Assembly: GCA_963754845.1 (NCBI GenBank)
Contig: CAVWHE010000001.1
Coordinates: 569,770-633,769 of the forward strand
Origin: JAKASV01 sp963754845
GTDB lineage: Bacteria; Babelota; Babeliae; Babelales; Vermiphilaceae
Reading direction: 5' to 3'
Length of the DNA: 64,000 nucleotides
Positions 47,916-56,555 of the stretch are shown piece after piece. The position numbers were made by a program, and so were the translations under genes. Position 1 is the first letter of the stretch; each line of letters starts with the position of its first letter. A model generated the notes under the pieces. That model worked only from the letters and a program-made list of their open reading frames with translations. It was not told the origin of the DNA and searched no databases.

Positions 47916-49055
47916 TTATCTTCTTCTTTCGCCGGCACCCTTTGTTGCACGTTTTGCAGGTGTACTCTGCTTCTGCCTCGGGTCGACGGCAGCACGTTGT
48001 TGGCAGCGGCTGACGGGCGCACAGCGACGAGCCACACACTTTTTTGCTACCGGTGCTAGTTTTGCAAGAGCCGCCGCTGGCACGTTCTTCATGGGAGCGC
48101 GCCTGGCTGCAGGTTGGTTTGCCTGACGACGAGCTGGTCCCTGGTCATGAGCACCGCGCTGGGGGTGGCCGACGGGTGCACAGCGACGGGCTGTTGCACA
48201 CTTTTTTGCTATCGGTGCTAGTTTTGCAAGAGCCGCCGCTGGCACGTTCTTCATGGGAGCGTGCCTGGACGCGGGTTGATGTGCGGGATGACGAGTCGGC
48301 GTTCGTGCTGGTTGTTGTGTTGTTGCAGTACCAGGACGACGCGCAGATCCTCGAGCACCTGTGCAAAGCCGAGCTGCTACTTTGCGAGCTGGCGCTGCGT
48401 TTGCATGACGAGGGGCACCACGCGGAGCTCCGGTGTGCGATGCCGGCAAAGGTTGGACCGATTGTCCAAAGATAGTTTCGATAGAGCGCTTGTTCTGCCT
48501 TATGAGGCCAGCGAGACGTTCATGGAGCCGAAGGCCGCTCTTGTTATTGAGAAGATCGTGTGCATTCACCCATGTGAATGCCTTCATATCCATGTCAGCC
48601 CCTTTGAGGATTGGTGCATGACCAAGCTCGTGGGCACTTACGAAGGGAACGCGGATGAGACAGGAGCTGTATACCATAGCACCGTCGCTAGCGCGATTAA
48701 GATTGCAGATTTTTGTGCGATCAAAGACACGCAGTGTGTACGCGATGCTTGCCGCACGATTGGTCCGTGTAGGCTTTGCCAAGACATTCTCGCGCAGAGC
48801 AATTTTGCCGAAAACGTGGCGTGTCTCTTCAGTGAATTCTCGGACAGCGGTATCGAGCGCTGATTCACCGGCATTGGCGCTTCCGCCAAAGTCATTCCAC
48901 AAACCGTTGCTCTCTTGACCGAGGAGAAACATGAGTTCACCCGTTTGTCCGTACGTGTACGCGAAGCACCCGCGGCCGGCGACTGCGTGCACCTGTGCGA
49001 GGACCGCGACAAGGCCGAACGCGGCAATGCCGAAATATTTCATTAACATTTTCAC
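47916..49055 (-). CDS. Secreted Nudix hydrolase with basic repeated tail
   Basis: 379 aa from a GTG with GGAGG 7 nt upstream. Signal peptide to about residue 26. A Nudix box follows: 'GSANAGESALDTAVREFTEET' (58-78) gives G-x5-E-x7-REFTEE, keeping the metal-binding glutamates; the next Gly is Arg. Family members cleave nucleoside diphosphates linked to another moiety. From about residue 205 the protein becomes an Ala/Pro/Arg-rich basic tail with a duplicated segment 'APMKNVPAAALAKLAP' (54 codons apart). A signal peptide on a Nudix enzyme is unusual, and suggests activity in the periplasm or in a host cell. Confidence 0.8.
   Translation of the reverse strand: MKMLMKYFGIAAFGLVAVLAQVHAVAGRGCFAYTYGQTGELMFLLGQESNGLWNDFGGSANAGESALDTAVREFTEETRHVFGKIALRENVLAKPTRTNRAASIAYTLRVFDRTKICNLNRASDGAMVYSSCLIRVPFVSAHELGHAPILKGADMDMKAFTWVNAHDLLNNKSGLRLHERLAGLIRQNKRSIETIFGQSVQPLPASHTGAPRGAPRHANAAPARKVAARLCTGARGSARRPGTATTQQPARTPTRHPAHQPASRHAPMKNVPAAALAKLAPIAKKCATARRCAPVGHPQRGAHDQGPARRQANQPAARRAPMKNVPAAALAKLAPVAKKCVARRCAPVSRCQQRAAVDPRQKQSTPAKRATKGAGERRR
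48014..48268. repeat. Direct repeat inside the Nudix-protein tail, 162-bp offset
   Basis: About 95 bp around 48014-48106 recur with few changes at 48170-48268; the core CGGTGCTAGTTTTGCAAGAG and the following bases start at 48051 and 48213. The offset of 162 keeps the frame, duplicating a basic segment of the protein. Confidence 0.85.
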
Positions 49056-49331
49056 AGAAAAACCTCCACATGATTAGTGTATTTATTCCATTTCAGGGAA
49101 CCGACGATTCATTTAAAAGACCGACGATACCTTAAAATCATGATAGCAAATATTGAGTAAAAATCAATGAGTTTAACGATATTTTTGATAAGTTTGAGAG
49201 TTGTTTGATGAAATGTTTGTTTTACAGTGTTATTTTGTGGTTGCTATGTCCTCCGGAGAGCGGCCAAATACAGATACAACTTTAAACATTATATTGTCCA
49301 CGTGTTACACTTTTTTCTTTTGCCATTGGTA

Positions 49332-49360
49332 TTGCAATTAAGGTTTTTCTGCTCTATACT
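49332..49360 (+). promoter_or_regulatory. Sigma-70 promoter for the Asp/Gly-repeat protein gene
   Basis: TTGCAA (49332-49337), a 17-nt spacer and TATACT (49355-49360): 5 of 6 matches in the -35 (TTGACA) counting the best alignment loosely, 5 of 6 in the -10. It is followed by a structured leader and the gene at 49592. The preceding 280 bases after the Nudix gene are AT-rich and show no gene. Confidence 0.6.
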
Positions 49361-49405
49361 GTGAACGTTCGGTTGCATGCTCAGGAAATCATGTCACACG
49401 TAAAG

Positions 49406-49471
49406 GGCGCCGACCGCGACGATTCGTGTCGCGTAGCGCCGCAACACTACAGCCCTGAGCTGGAGTGTTGC
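49406..49471 (+). ncRNA. Structured leader: two adjoining stable hairpins
   Basis: Hairpin 1: GGCGC (49406-49410) with GCGCC (49436-49440), and inside it CGCGAC (49415-49420) with GTCGCG (49428-49433). Hairpin 2 starts at the next base: GCAACACT (49441-49448) with AGTGTTGC (49464-49471), plus CAG/CTG inside. No T-run follows, so it is not a simple terminator. It lies between the promoter and the ATG at 49592 (leader about 225 nt). It may be a 5'-UTR control element, an mRNA stabiliser or a separate small RNA; I do not recognise a known riboswitch. Confidence 0.55.
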
Positions 49472-49591
49472 GTAGTTAAGACGCGCGTACTCTATTTGCA
49501 GGTATTTTTCACAACGTAATTTTGTGTTTCATTGTCCTGCGACAGCGATGACGTTGTCCGTAGGAAGCTAAAAAGGCTAGGAGGTCTTTAT

Positions 49592-52500
49592 ATGAATTTT
49601 GGAAAGTTAGGACTTGTAACGGCTCTCGCTTTAATCGTGGGTGCCGGGGATGCCTGGGGTATGCAGTGCCGCCGGGGGTCGCGGCTCTCGGGGACATCAA
49701 GACCGTCAGCAAAAGTATCACGCTCTGCTGTGCAAGGTTCCCGCGCACAATCTTCACGTTCGCCTCGCATTCCAGTTGCCGCTGCTCCGCAAGCAGATAT
49801 ATATGTGAGGTCTAGAGAGCTTGCGCAACGGTGGTCATTCTCGACGTCGGCCAATGAGAACAATGCCGGCGATGCGCATTTTGTCTCCATTCCTCCCGTC
49901 GAGTTGAAGAGCCGCACAGCGTTCTTTAGGCCTGTCGTATCTGAAGGCGGATTTCATGTTGCTCCAGGAATAGACGACAAAAAGCACGGCGGCAAGGCGG
50001 TCAATCGCGCGGCTGCCTGGTGGTTTCCTGTACAGGCTGGCCAGGCGTATACCTTGTCCCTCGTTAACGGTTCCCCCGAGCTTCGCAAGGGAAAAGGAGC
50101 TAGCGGGTCAGTGGTGCGTGGACGCCCTTGTCAAAGCTGTGGGGTAAGATCGGATGCCCGCGGAGGTAAACACGTACACTTTGGCATTGACGAATCCGGC
50201 AGACGCGACGACAGTAGCAATGGTGGTTTTTCCGGCGATGACGGCGATGGTGATGGCGACGGCGGTGATTGTAGTGGTGGCGATGACGGCGATGGTGATG
50301 GCGACGGCGGTGATTGTAGTGGTGGCGATGATGGCGATGGTGATGGCGACGGCGGTGATGGTAGTGATGGCGATGATGGTGATGGCGACGGATTGGCGGT
50401 CCCCCATCCAGCAGGCTCATCTTTACTGACGGTGACGGGTGTCCCGTCCAGGATTTCAATGCCACCGGTTGTCCCCTCAGCCACCGCCCCATCTTCCTTC
50501 CAAAGTTTCTCACTTTTACCACTACTGGCGGTGAGGAGTGGCGTAGTACCAAAACCAGTGCCAGTAAGCCCTGCGGCGTTGGGGGCGCCGCCGAGAGTGC
50601 CAGCTGGCAGATCGGCAGGGGTACCATGGACAAGCCCAGAAGTATTCCCATTAGGAAGCAGCTCAGCATTGCCGAATTCCTCCTCCTCTGCCGCTGGCGA
50701 TTCGACGAGTCGTGCCGTCGGTGGTGACCGTGATGGTGATGGCGACGGATTGGACGATTCAGCGTCCCCCAGCCAGTCAACTAGCCCAACAGCAGCAAGC
50801 TCAGCCACAAATGGAGAAGCGGCTGCCGGATCGGCAGCTGCGGAAACACGGACAACCCCGGGGGAAGTATTACCATTTGGCAACAGCGACGGCGATGATG
50901 GCGATGGTGATGGCGACGGCGATGGTAGTGGTGACCGTGATGGTGATGGCGATGATGGCGATGGCGACGGATTGGCCGATCCAGCAGCCAGTTCATCAGT
51001 AATACTACCATTGTCAGAAGAAAGCAGCCTCGCGGTACCGTCGGGTTTCCCGTCTCTCTCTTCCCATGGTGGCGACGGCGGTGATTGTAGTGGTGGCGAT
51101 GACGGCGATGGTGATGGCGACGGCGGTGATTGTAGTGGTGGCGATGACGGCGATGGTGATGGCGACGGATTGGCGGTCCCCCATCCAGCAGGCTCATCTT
51201 TACTGACGGTGACGGGTGTCCCGTCCAGGATTTCAATGCCACCGGTTGTCCCCTCAGCCACCGCCCCATCTTCCTTCCAACGTTTATCACTTTTACCACT
51301 ACTGGCGGTGAGGAGTGGCGTAGTACCAAAACCAGTGCCAGTAAGCCCTGCGGCGTTGGGGGCGCCGCCGAGAGTGCCAGCTGGCAGATCGGCAGGGGTA
51401 CCATGGACAAGCCCAGAAGTATTCCCATTAGGAAGCAGCTCAGCATTGCCGAATTCCTCCTCCTCTGCCGCTGGCGATTCGACGAGTCGTGCCGTCGGTG
51501 GTGACCGTGATGGTGATGGCGACGGATTGGCCGATCCAGCAGCCAGTTCATCAGTAATACTACCATTGTCAGAAGAAAGCAGCCTCGCGGTACCGTCGGG
51601 TTTCCCGTCTCTCTCTTCCCATGGTGGCGACGGCGGTGATTGTAGTGGTGGCGATGACGGCGATGGTGATGGCGACGGCGGTGATTGTAGTGGTGGCGAT
51701 GACGATGGTAGTGGTACTAATGAAACAGCTGCTCAGGTTTCCTCAGCATCCCAGCAGCTATCTCATGACGTTGTTCCAGTGCCGCGTGCAGAATCGTCGC
51801 GGGTCGTCGTGCGGCCTGACGAAAATCCCTCATATGATCGTGGCGCAGCATCCCTCCTGATCCGCGCATTGCCCCAAAGTGCTACAAATCAGGGACATCT
51901 CGGCAGTCGCGATGGTGGTGATCCTTTGTCGTCCCGAAACAGCATGAGACAAGGAGCGCAACTAAGTAAGGTTGATTGTGACGAAATCAGCGATATAGAG
52001 ATTGCCGATGATGGTATTTCTGATGATGACGACCACTCCGACGCTAATCCGAGTGATGGTGATGGTGGTAATGCCGGTATCTGTGGCGGCGGTGTCGTGA
52101 GAAGCAACGGCCGAGCCGCAACGCTTGCACAGTGCTTCGATGCCTTGCACGGCCTTTGTCTTGATAATTCTCAAAGACAAGAAGCATGTCCGGTTGACTA
52201 TCACTGGGTTGCCGGTGACGTCTACGACGCGAACGATGGCCTTACAGTCATACCACAAGGCGTTGCCGTTGCCAATGGGATCAAGTTTGTGCATGATGTC
52301 GTCTGCCGTGATGGTGGTCGCAGCCAAGCCCCAATCATTTCTACTACTATGACGGTGCCAAGTTTCAGTGGTGATGACGATGGAAGTCCTGGTACAGTGA
52401 GCGCCGATACTGTGCACCTGGGCAAGTTCGTGGAGAATCCTCTGGTGGTCAATCGCGTATGCCATGAGCAGATTCCGCTTACATATAACGTTATCCTTTC

Positions 52501-53263
52501 GCAGGATACAAATGTCATCATAAAGCAGCTACCGAACTTTGTCGGCGATGCTCGCCAGACAGATAGCTTGAAAATATTTCCCAATGGCTCGGGATTATAC
52601 GTTATCGTACCGGTACTCAATAACATGACTGCAGGGGATATCAGGATCCACCGCACGCGTGAAATGAAAAGGGAGGTGGGGAGTAGTGAACCTGCTTTGC
52701 CTATTATACCTATCGGGCAGAGAATTACCTTGGCCAAAGGATCGCTTATACCGGCGATGACAGTCCTTGCGGACGATGTATTCATTCCGGCCGGTAGCAT
52801 CGAGCTTGTGAGGCAAAGAACTCCGTCAGATATTGTTGCGGCTCGTCCTAGCAGCTTCACATTTAATGAAGGTCGCGGCTGCATCAGTTTTGACTCAAGG
52901 GATAAGCGGACGATCAGCGAAGCGTACGAATGTTTCGTGGCACGTCGTCGTCGTGCCTCGCAAAATGGCAATGCCTCCTCCGCACCACGCGGCAAAGAAG
53001 ATAAAGGAGCTGCTGCCCGTCTTGCGCAAAAACGTAATGATAGTTCTTACTGCAACACCGATCCGAGCAATCCCTGGACGGCGACCAGAAAAGAAAAGGA
53101 GAGACGTACTGCTGCAGGAGTGGCATGGCAAAATCGAAGAATAGGAATGACTTTTTCTCCTAAAAGAGTAGTAAACGGAGTAGAAATTTATTCCGGAAAC
53201 CCAGAGCCGGTCGGGGGGGGCAACCGATACAGGGCAAGAATGGATGGGGACTCTAAGCCCTAA
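49592..53263 (+). CDS. Large secreted Asp/Gly-repeat protein, family paralogue
   Basis: 1223 aa from ATG 49592 (AGGAGGT 6 nt upstream; the frame is open to 49532). Signal peptide to about residue 23. Residues about 70-170 form the shared N-terminal domain ('ADIYVRSRELAQRWSF', 'GGFHV', 'GQAYTLSLVNGSPEL'). Residues about 215-710 consist of DGDGDG/GGDCSGGDDGDG repeats and Pro/Ser/Ala linkers, with large internal duplications. Asp-Gly repeats of this kind often bind calcium, an inference here. The C-terminal part (about 780-1223) is beta-rich and resembles the C-terminus of the next gene, for instance 'LAKGSLIPAMTVLADDVFIPAGS' against 'LAKGSVIPPESWFEYDFEIPSGS'. A surface-exposed or released protein is likely. 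Confidence 0.75.
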   Translation: MNFGKLGLVTALALIVGAGDAWGMQCRRGSRLSGTSRPSAKVSRSAVQGSRAQSSRSPRIPVAAAPQADIYVRSRELAQRWSFSTSANENNAGDAHFVSIPPVELKSRTAFFRPVVSEGGFHVAPGIDDKKHGGKAVNRAAAWWFPVQAGQAYTLSLVNGSPELRKGKGASGSVVRGRPCQSCGVRSDARGGKHVHFGIDESGRRDDSSNGGFSGDDGDGDGDGGDCSGGDDGDGDGDGGDCSGGDDGDGDGDGGDGSDGDDGDGDGLAVPHPAGSSLLTVTGVPSRISMPPVVPSATAPSSFQSFSLLPLLAVRSGVVPKPVPVSPAALGAPPRVPAGRSAGVPWTSPEVFPLGSSSALPNSSSSAAGDSTSRAVGGDRDGDGDGLDDSASPSQSTSPTAASSATNGEAAAGSAAAETRTTPGEVLPFGNSDGDDGDGDGDGDGSGDRDGDGDDGDGDGLADPAASSSVILPLSEESSLAVPSGFPSLSSHGGDGGDCSGGDDGDGDGDGGDCSGGDDGDGDGDGLAVPHPAGSSLLTVTGVPSRISMPPVVPSATAPSSFQRLSLLPLLAVRSGVVPKPVPVSPAALGAPPRVPAGRSAGVPWTSPEVFPLGSSSALPNSSSSAAGDSTSRAVGGDRDGDGDGLADPAASSSVILPLSEESSLAVPSGFPSLSSHGGDGGDCSGGDDGDGDGDGGDCSGGDDDGSGTNETAAQVSSASQQLSHDVVPVPRAESSRVVVRPDENPSYDRGAASLLIRALPQSATNQGHLGSRDGGDPLSSRNSMRQGAQLSKVDCDEISDIEIADDGISDDDDHSDANPSDGDGGNAGICGGGVVRSNGRAATLAQCFDALHGLCLDNSQRQEACPVDYHWVAGDVYDANDGLTVIPQGVAVANGIKFVHDVVCRDGGRSQAPIISTTMTVPSFSGDDDGSPGTVSADTVHLGKFVENPLVVNRVCHEQIPLTYNVILSQDTNVIIKQLPNFVGDARQTDSLKIFPNGSGLYVIVPVLNNMTAGDIRIHRTREMKREVGSSEPALPIIPIGQRITLAKGSLIPAMTVLADDVFIPAGSIELVRQRTPSDIVAARPSSFTFNEGRGCISFDSRDKRTISEAYECFVARRRRASQNGNASSAPRGKEDKGAAARLAQKRNDSSYCNTDPSNPWTATRKEKERRTAAGVAWQNRRIGMTFSPKRVVNGVEIYSGNPEPVGGGNRYRARMDGDSKP
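50380..51710 (+). repeat. Long in-frame internal duplications of the Asp/Gly-repeat gene
   Basis: Two sets of direct repeats. About 50380-50750 recurs at 51157-51527 (offset 777) with only a few changes (for example CAAAGTTTCTC against CAACGTTTATC). About 50965-51150 recurs at 51520-51705 (offset 555). Both offsets are multiples of three. Short GATGGCGATGGTGATGGCGA units fill the rest. Confidence 0.9.
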
Positions 53264-53428
53264 TTCTGTTGTGCGAAGCGACGAGGCGTAACCCGTTGCC
53301 AGCATGCGAATTTGGACGTCTCGAGCTTCCTTGGAAGAAAATGATATTACTGATCGGGCTGCGTCAATACTGCCTTCAACGGGCAGGAAGGCGTGGCCCG
53401 TTCGGCCTAAAACAATGGATGAATAACG

Positions 53429-54991
53429 ATGCGAGCTTTAATGAAATTTATTGTCTTAAAATTGAGAACTGTCCTTGTAGCCACTTTCGTCGTTCTTGCG
53501 GTTGCACGTACGCACTGTGCGCAGCCTTCGCAGGCGATCGTTAACGTTGGTTCCGGCATCCACGGCTGGTTTTATGCACCAGGAAATGCCGAACAGCAGC
53601 CTCCTGTCAACGTTTATAGGAGAATTAAAAGCGCTACTATCGTTCCGGTTGTAATGCCCGGCGGTGGCTTCTGGCTGCGCTCGAGTTCAAACGCGCAGCC
53701 GACATGGTTATCAGCACGTGCCGATGGGACGTACAACCTGGTCCTTACAAGCGGACTCAAAGCTGTCCTCCGACCCGCTCGCGTCCCCTGCAGGCGCATC
53801 GAAGAAATAGATGCGCACGGCGGCGCACTCCCGCGGTCCGGAAGGTCAGCGGACGGGAGGGCGGCAACGTCAGATCATTGTCCTACATCAACCGTCCAGA
53901 GCTTCAGTGCCTATGAGCCCTGCGAACTGTCAAGGAGCGAAGTAATTTGTCGAAAGCCTCTGCGCGACGAGGGTCTGGCGGCGTCCTGTAAGCCATCGGC
54001 TGAACGCGAGCGCACACAGGTCGACGAAGCTGGTAAGTGCGGGCCAAAGAACTTGACACAGAGCGAGATTCTGTTCCCGCACTCGATGACGCCATACGTG
54101 CCGGTTAACGTGCCCATTGTACAACTGCCTCGGCTCAAATTCGCTGTTGTTGAACTTGCTCGACGGCATGCGTCCATTGTGCCGGCGGCTGCTCACGGGC
54201 TCTATGCAGCAATTGCTGCCACCACTCATCAGGCGCGGGGAATTTGTCATCGGCCGCACATTCAATCGAACTCGATGCCGCACCCGCACGTTTGGCGCTG
54301 GAGTTTAGCTGAGGTTTTTGACAATTTTTATGCCGGAGACGACACACTCACAGGAACTGCGATTGGGACACGGTTGTACTGCTGGCTTGCGCGAGATGTG
54401 ACCCTGAAAAAGAAAGCACCCTTGATGCCTGATGCTGCAACACTTCCGGCGGGAGCTCTCGTTCCTCTGACTGATTTGTTGTTTTTACCCGAATACGTTT
54501 ATGGCAGCATTCCACCACGTGTTGAACTCGGCGAAGCCATCCTGCTGCTTCCGACATTGCGCGAGCTGGGAACGGGAACGGCACGAAGAATGGTCATCGC
54601 GGCAAGAACACCCATTTCATTTGGCATCATTCTCGCCAGTCCTGTGTCCAACGTCGTACTTCATCCTCCCCCGTCGGCGCATGTAATCGAAGCTGATAAC
54701 GCCGGTGAGTACGTCATTGCCCCATCTTCGCCGCGCTCTTCGTGCTCTTCGTATTGCCAAGCCCAGCACCAATCAGACGTGGTATTCGTGGGCACGCTTG
54801 CGAAAGGTTCCGTCATTCCGCCAGAATCGTGGTTTGAGTATGACTTTGAAATACCTAGCGGCAGTGTTGCGTGCTGGGGCCCTCTGGAGCAACGTCGGAC
54901 GCACGAGTGTGAAGCTCCGGCGGCGGCTGCAGCGCGGCCGCGACCTTTCGTGCCACGACTCGATCTGAGCTTTCTTGGAGAAAGAAAGTAA
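53429..54991 (+). CDS. Secreted protein, paralogue of the Asp/Gly-repeat protein without repeats
   Basis: 520 aa. Signal peptide to about residue 31 ('VLVATFVVLAVARTHCAQ'). The N-terminal domain (about 35-120) shares 'AIVNVGSGIHGWFYAPG', 'GGGFWL' and 'DGTYNLVLTSGLKAVL' with the proteins at 8216 and 49592. The C-terminal part (about 310-500) matches the C-terminus of the preceding gene: 'TPISFGIILASPVSNVVL' against 'IPLTYNVILSQDTNVII', 'AGEYVIAPSS' against 'SGLYVIVPVL', and 'LAKGSVIPPESWF'. The middle is low in similarity and holds many Cys and His. So the two genes arose by duplication, and the Asp/Gly block is an insertion or expansion in one of them. The ribosome-binding site is weak. Function unknown. 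Confidence 0.73.
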   Translation: MRALMKFIVLKLRTVLVATFVVLAVARTHCAQPSQAIVNVGSGIHGWFYAPGNAEQQPPVNVYRRIKSATIVPVVMPGGGFWLRSSSNAQPTWLSARADGTYNLVLTSGLKAVLRPARVPCRRIEEIDAHGGALPRSGRSADGRAATSDHCPTSTVQSFSAYEPCELSRSEVICRKPLRDEGLAASCKPSAERERTQVDEAGKCGPKNLTQSEILFPHSMTPYVPVNVPIVQLPRLKFAVVELARRHASIVPAAAHGLYAAIAATTHQARGICHRPHIQSNSMPHPHVWRWSLAEVFDNFYAGDDTLTGTAIGTRLYCWLARDVTLKKKAPLMPDAATLPAGALVPLTDLLFLPEYVYGSIPPRVELGEAILLLPTLRELGTGTARRMVIAARTPISFGIILASPVSNVVLHPPPSAHVIEADNAGEYVIAPSSPRSSCSSYCQAQHQSDVVFVGTLAKGSVIPPESWFEYDFEIPSGSVACWGPLEQRRTHECEAPAAAAARPRPFVPRLDLSFLGERK

Positions 54992-55011
54992 GTGCCCCAC
55001 CCAAAGGCATT

Positions 55012-55051
55012 AAAAAAAAAGAGAGACCGTGCACCCGACACACGGTCTCTC
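55012..55051 (-). terminator. Terminator downstream of tRNA-fMet
   Basis: GAGAGACCGTG (55021-55031) and CACGGTCTCTC (55041-55051) form an 11-bp stem with a 9-nt loop. On the minus strand it is followed by nine T (A-run at 55012-55020), so it terminates leftward transcription from the tRNA; it might also slow rightward transcription from the preceding gene. Confidence 0.9.
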
Positions 55052-55067
55052 AAAATTTATATCAAAA

Positions 55068-55144
<77 letters not shown>

Positions 55145-55229
55145 ACGAAGAAGAAATTCGAAACTTCTATCAGGTCTCTAATTCTAAGCTTTCCTATAGC
55201 TTTGTCAAATTAAATGAAAAATGAAACTA

Positions 55230-56357
55230 TCAGCGGCGTTGAAATCTGATTTCATTGAACCATGCAAGCGCGTACGTTATACCAAAGCTCAGCTGAAAGT
55301 CCAGGGAAAAAAGGTAGAGCGGGTTGAGGACAAGTGTGACGAAAGCAACGAGTGAAAGCGATGGTACGTAATACGTTCGCATCCGGCATATACCGCATGC
55401 GCGCACGAGAATGAAGGTAAAGAAAGCCCGGTTGAAGGGAATGCTGGGCCATGTGAAGAGATAGTAAAGGCAGCACAGGGCAATGATGACGAGCTGCCGC
55501 CACAACCACGGCAGCGGCAGAATCCCCAGCACGAAAACCCACACTGACACAAAAATGACGAGGTGAAGGCCGGCGCGCGCGATGTAGTGAAAGAGGCCCC
55601 ACATACGCAGCTGATTCTTGAGTCGCTCTTCACGCTTTTTTGCCGTCGGATTGCCAAGAAAAATGGAAGCAAATGCACAGTACGTTTGGGTACTCATAGT
55701 GCGGCGAAAACTGTGGAGAAGCCACTGGCGATACTCCTTTATGATGCGCCTGATCGAAAACGAAGGGCGTTCGATGACTTCGAGTGCAGATCTGCTGACA
55801 ACGGCGCTTGCGGCAAAACCTTCCTTGAGGAGGTACTGGCCATAGTCATCGTTGGTGGGCTTTTTGACGCGTATGCCACTCACGAGGATGCGGTCGGCAA
55901 CGCGGATGCCGCGTGCCGTTGACACGTGGAGAATGAGAGGTGCGCGTTGCCCATACGGCTTAGTCGGCCCTTGCTGTGTGTAAAGAAGGCTTGCATCGAG
56001 TTTGATGACGTAACGCAGTCGTGCGTCGGCCGTTTCGTTAATTTCGGCGACGGATCCGACGGCATAACACACGTGGCGTCCAAGGTCCTCGTGAAGTTTC
56101 CGGTACCGCGTGAGACGTTCATGGAAGCGGTACGCGCCCCCGAGAAATGATGCGCAATAAACTATGAGATACGGGCTGCGCGGCAACCCCGTGATCGCAC
56201 ACAAGGCGACCGCGATGATGGTGCTACCGGCACACACGGCCACTGCCATCGGCCACGAATAACCGCACCATTGCCACCATATGCCCGCTATAAGAGCAAT
56301 GGTGAGGCACCACACGGGGTAGATTCGGGGTATGACGAAGTGGCGGCTGAGATTCAT
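55230..56357 (-). CDS. ComEC/Rec2-like DNA-uptake channel protein, no MBL domain
   Basis: 375 aa. The N-terminal part has three hydrophobic segments and an OB-like soluble part ('ILVSGIRVKKPTNDDYGQYLLKEGF') like the DUF4131 domain of ComEC. The second half is the competence domain: 'MWGLFHYIARAGLHLVIFVSV' (usual 'G..HLLAISGLHV'), several transmembrane segments and 'LFSLDFQLSFGITYALAW' (usual 'GFQLSF'). Full ComEC is about 700-800 aa with further helices and a C-terminal metallo-beta-lactamase domain, which is absent here. Either a natural short variant for membrane transport of DNA or a truncated gene. The weak start leaves the exact N-terminus open. Confidence 0.75.
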   Translation of the reverse strand: MNLSRHFVIPRIYPVWCLTIALIAGIWWQWCGYSWPMAVAVCAGSTIIAVALCAITGLPRSPYLIVYCASFLGGAYRFHERLTRYRKLHEDLGRHVCYAVGSVAEINETADARLRYVIKLDASLLYTQQGPTKPYGQRAPLILHVSTARGIRVADRILVSGIRVKKPTNDDYGQYLLKEGFAASAVVSRSALEVIERPSFSIRRIIKEYRQWLLHSFRRTMSTQTYCAFASIFLGNPTAKKREERLKNQLRMWGLFHYIARAGLHLVIFVSVWVFVLGILPLPWLWRQLVIIALCCLYYLFTWPSIPFNRAFFTFILVRACGICRMRTYYVPSLSLVAFVTLVLNPLYLFSLDFQLSFGITYALAWFNEIRFQRR

Positions 56358-56555
56358 AGTACGAATAATTATACAACAGAAAACTAATTTTGTCTTTGTA
56401 ATTTGTGGTAGAAATAAGCAAAAGGACCTTTGACTTTCTCCTAGTCCAATCTATTATGGATCATCCGAACGAAGAAGAGTCCTAAAAAAGCGGGGAGGTC
56501 TTAGAAGCTATGGTGACGTTGGTGGCTTGGTTGTCCGCGATGCAAGGAGTTTTTC

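Noticed and set aside
50131..51566. Long minus-strand frames rich in Pro/Ser or His/Arg
   Set aside because: They are antisense shadows of the Asp/Gly repeats (GATGGC units read backwards).
50236..51715. RTX toxin or dockerin repeats
   Set aside because: The units lack the GGxGxDxLx nonapeptide of RTX and the paired helices of dockerins; only a general Asp/Gly composition is shared.
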